Below are positions 60,485 through 64,000 of a stretch of 64,000 nt of DNA, piece by piece. The notes below the pieces were generated by a model. It did no database searches, was not told where the DNA came from, and worked only from the letters and a program-made list of their open reading frames with translations. Position 1 is the stretch's first letter. Every line of letters begins with the position of its first letter. Source of the stretch: Cichorium intybus (Eukaryota; Streptophyta; Magnoliopsida; Asterales; Asteraceae); NCBI GenBank assembly GCA_023525715.1, contig CM042012.1:115871298-115935297 (forward strand), read 5' to 3'. The position numbers and the translations under genes were made by a program.

Positions 60485-62130
60485 TTTTAGTTTAGGCCAT
60501 GCGGTATACCGCATGCGGCCCCCCATGCGTCCTCCACGTCCTCGACAGCTTGCGTCCTCTGGACGTCTTCCGGTGAACGTTTGAAGACGAGAAAATTTTA
60601 AAAATCCAACCGTTGGTATAGCCGTTGAAACATAATAAAAAAATTAATTTTTTTACACACTATAAATATATACCACACACATCTCATATTTTTACACACA
60701 TACAAACACACATATTTCTCTCAAATTTACAAACATTTCAATATGGAGAACGATCCGAACACCCCCCGTCGAATCGGAACACGCCCCGCGGCGAATACAA
60801 CTACAACTTTTCCACGAATTGCACATTTACGAGTATGCTTACGGGTTCGTCGCAACAACCGCAATACCCTTATCCATATCCACCATCGAACCAATATCAA
60901 TACCCGCCACAACCTTACCCGTACGCACCCTTCCAACAACCGTTTCTGTCACAATCGCCATCGCTTCCATCGCCACCGCCACAAGCATCACCCGAAGAGG
61001 TCGTGATGGAAACACAAGCCCCCGCGTCTTCCTCAAAAAGAAAAAGAAAAATAATAGACAAAAGAACAAAACGCGAAACGCGCAAGAGTCGAAGGTTCCG
61101 TGGACGACCGACGAAGAGGTTCAAGCGGTTAGATCGTGGCTCGCTATTTCCATGGATTCGTAAAAAGGAAATAGCCAAACTTCCACATCGTTGTGGGAAC
61201 GCATTTTAGACCACTACCACGAGGCGATGGGTCGTGGGGTGTACCGAAACAACGACGGTATTAATGGGAAGTGACGGAAACTTCGCATCGAATGCACCAA
61301 GTTCAACGGCATTTACAACAACTTGGTGAACATGCGAAGAAGTGGCGAAAACGAATTCGGGATTTTCACAACGGCTATGGAACAATATGCGAGAGTTCAA
61401 GGGAAACCGTTTAAGCATATTCGAAGTTGGGAGTTGATGCGTACCGGTCCTAAATGGCTACTAACTCCCGATTCGCCTCACTAGAGCACGGGTTCCAAAC
61501 GTGGGAGGACCTCGGATGACGATATTTCGGGTGCTCGAGACCCGATCGACCTCGATGACGACACCGAACCACAACCCGAGATGCCTCCGCCTCGACGCCC
61601 CATGGGCCGCGACCGAGCGAAAAGAGCAAGCCGAGATGCCTCCGGCTCGTCTTCGAAAGATGATGTCGAGGAAAAGGTCGACCGGCTCGTTGAACAATTC
61701 AACCGCCACAACGATCTTGCGGAATCGCGGTTGGATTATGTTTTGTTTAGCCGCTCCGGGACCGAAGAGGACCTCGAGGCGATCCGATTGATGACGGAAC
61801 AACGACGGAAGAAATATTTTAATAAGTAGTTTTTTTAAAAAAATTTAGGAGTTGTCGTTTTTATGTTTTTTTTTATTTCGTGCAATGTCGTTTTTTTTAT
61901 TGTTATGTAATGTCTTTTATTTAATTTTAAATGTTTGGTTTTAATTAATTTTTAATGTTTGGTTTTAATTAAAAAACGTAAAATATAAATGTGACGTGGA
62001 AATTAAAATGTTAGTCATGGGAGTCTTGCACACCCCTAGTGGAAGTCTTGGAAGTCTTGGTGACGTGGCGACGACGTGGCGGTAGTCTTGGGTTGTCATG
62101 AGTGTCTTGCACACCCTTTAGCCTTAGAAG
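60485..62130 (+). mobile_element. PIF/Harbinger-like insertion (approximate limits)
   Basis: A GC-rich block with composition unlike its surroundings, carrying the ORF1-like pseudogene at 60743-61829. The outer edges 'acaccttttag' and 'acaccctttag' look like related flanks, but no inverted terminal repeat could be fixed, so the borders are approximate. Its right side holds short repeats of 'gtcttgcacaccc' and 'gaagtcttgg'. Confidence 0.45.
60743..61829 (+). pseudogene. Harbinger ORF1-like (Myb/SANT, NAM-associated C-terminus) pseudogene
   Basis: Starts MENDPNTP. A Pro/Tyr/Gln-rich N-terminal tract (PQYPYPYPPSNQYQYPP) lies in a different frame from the start. Then comes the SANT-like KVPWTTDEEVQAVRSWLAIS at about 61090-61160, followed by WERILDHYHEAM and FNGIYNNLVNMRRSGENEF. 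The C-terminus reads MGRDRAKRASRDASGSSSKD and VDRLVEQFNRHNDLAESRLDYV to TAG 61827. This is the plan of plant PIF/Harbinger ORF1 or 'NAM-associated' proteins, DNA-binding partners of the transposase. Frame changes near 60780 and 61010 and stops near 61162, 61272 and 61480 inactivate it. The DDE transposase was not found. Confidence 0.65.
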
Positions 62131-62445
62131 CCATAGTTGATGTGATTATAAAATTTATCATTAGACTTTTTATAGAGATCAATCTACTCTCTGTACATTG
62201 AATTTGAGGAGTGCATGCATTAATGGGTGAATGCACAGTACGTGGAATTTTTAAAGTCACTTTAAATTAATGTGAACAGATAGGAGTAGATGTGAAAAAT
62301 TTGAAAGTCACACAGATTAATTTGAGAGTTGTTTATGAACTCTTTTTAAATTAATAAATTATTAATTTATCGATAAAATAATATCTCGTTAAATTAATAA
62401 AATATCCGGGTCCTCACGTTATTAATTTATAGAGGTTTTACTGTA

Positions 62446-62648
62446 TATGGTGGTACTCCAATTTTGCAGCATGTGCTAAGCTGACTTTCGTCCCGCTCAG
62501 GGAAGAGCTCAAGGAATCGCTAGATGGGTTGTGACATAGCCATCTGTCTCATGACACTACCGTGACTGATTCGTCAAAACCTAAGGGCCTAGAGTACAAG
62601 GGCTAAGTATATACATAAATACAACATACACACATATAATACAACACA
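62446..62648 (-). repeat. Probable 3' LTR of a right-hand Copia element
   Basis: On the minus strand, GAGGGGGGATGCTAG (a polypurine tract, 62649-62665) is followed by TGTGTTGTATTATATGTG, a typical LTR start. The inner end is not resolved; the pogo-like element sits right at or inside it. Confidence 0.55.
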
Positions 62649-64000
62649 CTAGCATCCCCCCTCAGTTGAAATGGGATATAGAGAATGGGCGTTTAAACTA
62701 GACCGAAAATCAAAGAAAATGGTAGACGAAAGGCCATTGGTGAAGATATCTGCATACCGAGATCTCGATGGGACATGAAGAACTCTAATATGACCGAATG
62801 CGACTTTGTCACGAACAAAGTGAATGTCAATCTCAATGTACTTTGTTCGTTGATGCTGGACAGGATTATAGGACATAAACAACACTGACATTGTTGCAGT
62901 AGATAATGGTTACTTTGCTGGCGAGACAACCGAGCTCGATAAGGAGGTTGCGAAGCCATGAAGTTTCGGCAACGACATTAGCAAAACCCTGACACTCTGT
63001 CTCTAAACTCAATTTGGATATTGTACCTTGGCGTTTGGATTACCACGAGACTAAGTTATCGCCAAGGAAAACACAGTAACCGGAAGTGGATCGGCGAGTA
63101 GTTGGGAAACCACCCCAATCCGCATTTGAGTAGGCTAATAGGGTGGTTGTGGAGGATTTGTGGATCTGTAAGCCATGATTAATAGTCCCTCGAATGTATC
63201 GTAAAATGTGCTTGAGAGCCTATAGATGTTGCTCCCAATGGTTATGCATATAAAGAAAAATCTGCTGAACTGCAAATGCAATGTCTGTTCTAGTGAAGGT
63301 AAGGTATCGTAGAGCCCTGGCCAAACTGCGGAACTGTGTGCGATCAGCTACTGGAGGTCCAATGGAATCTATTTTGTGAACTGGTTCTACTGGGGTGTGC
63401 AACATGGGTTGCAGTTCGTCATGTTTGCACGCTTAAGGATGTCGATGACGTAATTCTGTTGGGAGAAAAACACGCCTCATGGGGAACACACCACAAATAT
63501 ACCTAAAAAATAATTCAGAGCTCCAAGATCTGTCATGGCAAACTCATGGCTAAGCTAGCAGATGATCTGCTGTACTCACTCCATCAATCATTAAAAATCT
63601 CATTTTCGTATGCAAATTCACACGTCACATGGTGAGGTCCTGTAGAGCCCCGTCCAAACTACGAAATTGTGTCGGATCAGCTACTGGAGGTCCAATAAAA
63701 TCAAGTTTGTGAACTAGTTCTACTAGGGTGCGACACTCGTCATGTTTGCACGCTTAAGGATGTTGATGACGTATTTCTGTTGGGACAGAAACATGTCAGA
63801 GGGGGAACGAACCACAAATATACCTAAGAAATAATTCAGAGTTCCAATATTTGTCATCGAAAACTCACGCTAAATTGACAGATGATCTGTTGTACTCACT
63901 CCGTCGATCATTAAAAATCTCATTTTCATACACAAATTCACACGTCACAATAAATGTTCTATTAACTTTATGAATTTGGTTTTACTATCAAGGATTGCAG
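62649..64000 (-). pseudogene. Copia pol 3' part (reverse transcriptase thumb, RNase H), truncated at window edge
   Basis: 62649-62891 reads RTKYIEIDIHFVRDKVAFG, RVLHVPSRSRYADIFTNGL, the RNase H end (normally HxxRDkV...QLADifTKgL). 63220-63405 reads ALRYLTFTRTDIAFAVQQI, the RT thumb, with FLYMHNHWEQHL following. 62900-63200 holds the central RNase H out of frame. A segment of about 320 bp is duplicated: 63311-63640 is repeated at 63642-63960, including 'gatcagctactggaggtccaat'. The element continues beyond the window. Confidence 0.8.

Larger units (their letters stand above)
55973..62443. mobile_element. Pogo/Emigrant-type element, with a CACTA and Harbinger-like DNA inside
   Basis: Ends CAGTAAAACCTCTATAA (55973) and its inverted form ATAGAGGTTTTACTG (62443), flanked by TA on each side (55971-55972, 62444-62445). 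This TIR and TA target match the Emigrant/Lemi1 group of pogo-like elements (Tc1/mariner superfamily). A transposase N-terminal domain is encoded on the minus strand near the left end (see the entry at 56170). The DDE region is absent, so it is a deletion derivative. CACTA 2 interrupts it. Confidence 0.75.

Overview
This is a plant nuclear (eudicot) window. It contains only two recognisable host genes, both with plant features, set in a thick layer of nested transposable elements. The Copia, CACTA, Helitron, pogo/Emigrant and MITE types, the long (TA)n tracts and the low gene density suggest a large, repeat-rich genome. The retrotransposon styles resemble Asteraceae (lettuce-like), but that assignment is inference only.

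Left part (1-8.5 kb): AT-rich intergenic DNA with three (TA)n tracts. A Helitron (535-1550) splits one of these tracts. There is also a fold-back element, a MITE inserted in one copy of a tandem duplication, and several short tandem duplications. Next comes the main host gene, REV1 (8572-14059, + strand). It is a Y-family translesion DNA polymerase that I could model as 19 exons with consistent splice phases and 969 residues. An E2F-type site lies 3 bases before its ATG, and two of its introns carry MITEs.

Centre (about 15.2-54 kb): a Russian-doll stack of Copia retrotransposons. An old minus-strand Copia (here called D, seen at 15.2-16.2 kb, 45.5-47.4 kb and about 51.9-52.3 kb) was invaded by a minus-strand Copia C (16251-45522, TSD GTTAT). 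C has a large extra reading frame after pol. C's 5' LTR was then split by Copia A (29991-37686, minus; TSD CTAAC). The same-family, plus-strand, gag-only element B (37689-45263) landed on A's edge. A CACTA transposon (47409-51903, TSD TTT) also sits inside D. It carries a TnpA-type gene and a telomere-like CCCTAAA array.

Right part: a short gene for a secreted PIP/PIPL-type peptide hormone (55415-55612, + strand). Then follows a pogo/Emigrant-type element (55973-62443, TA TSD). Its transposase helix-turn-helix is cut by a second CACTA element (56338-60442, TSD AGT), and it also contains a broken PIF/Harbinger ORF1-like gene. The window ends in the 3' part of another minus-strand Copia (about 62.45-64 kb) with an internal duplication.

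The host genes do not form a pathway together. REV1 is a DNA-damage-tolerance enzyme and the peptide is a signalling precursor. No RNA genes, CRISPR arrays or bacterial-type operons were seen. The peptide gene and the element nesting are the most interesting content.
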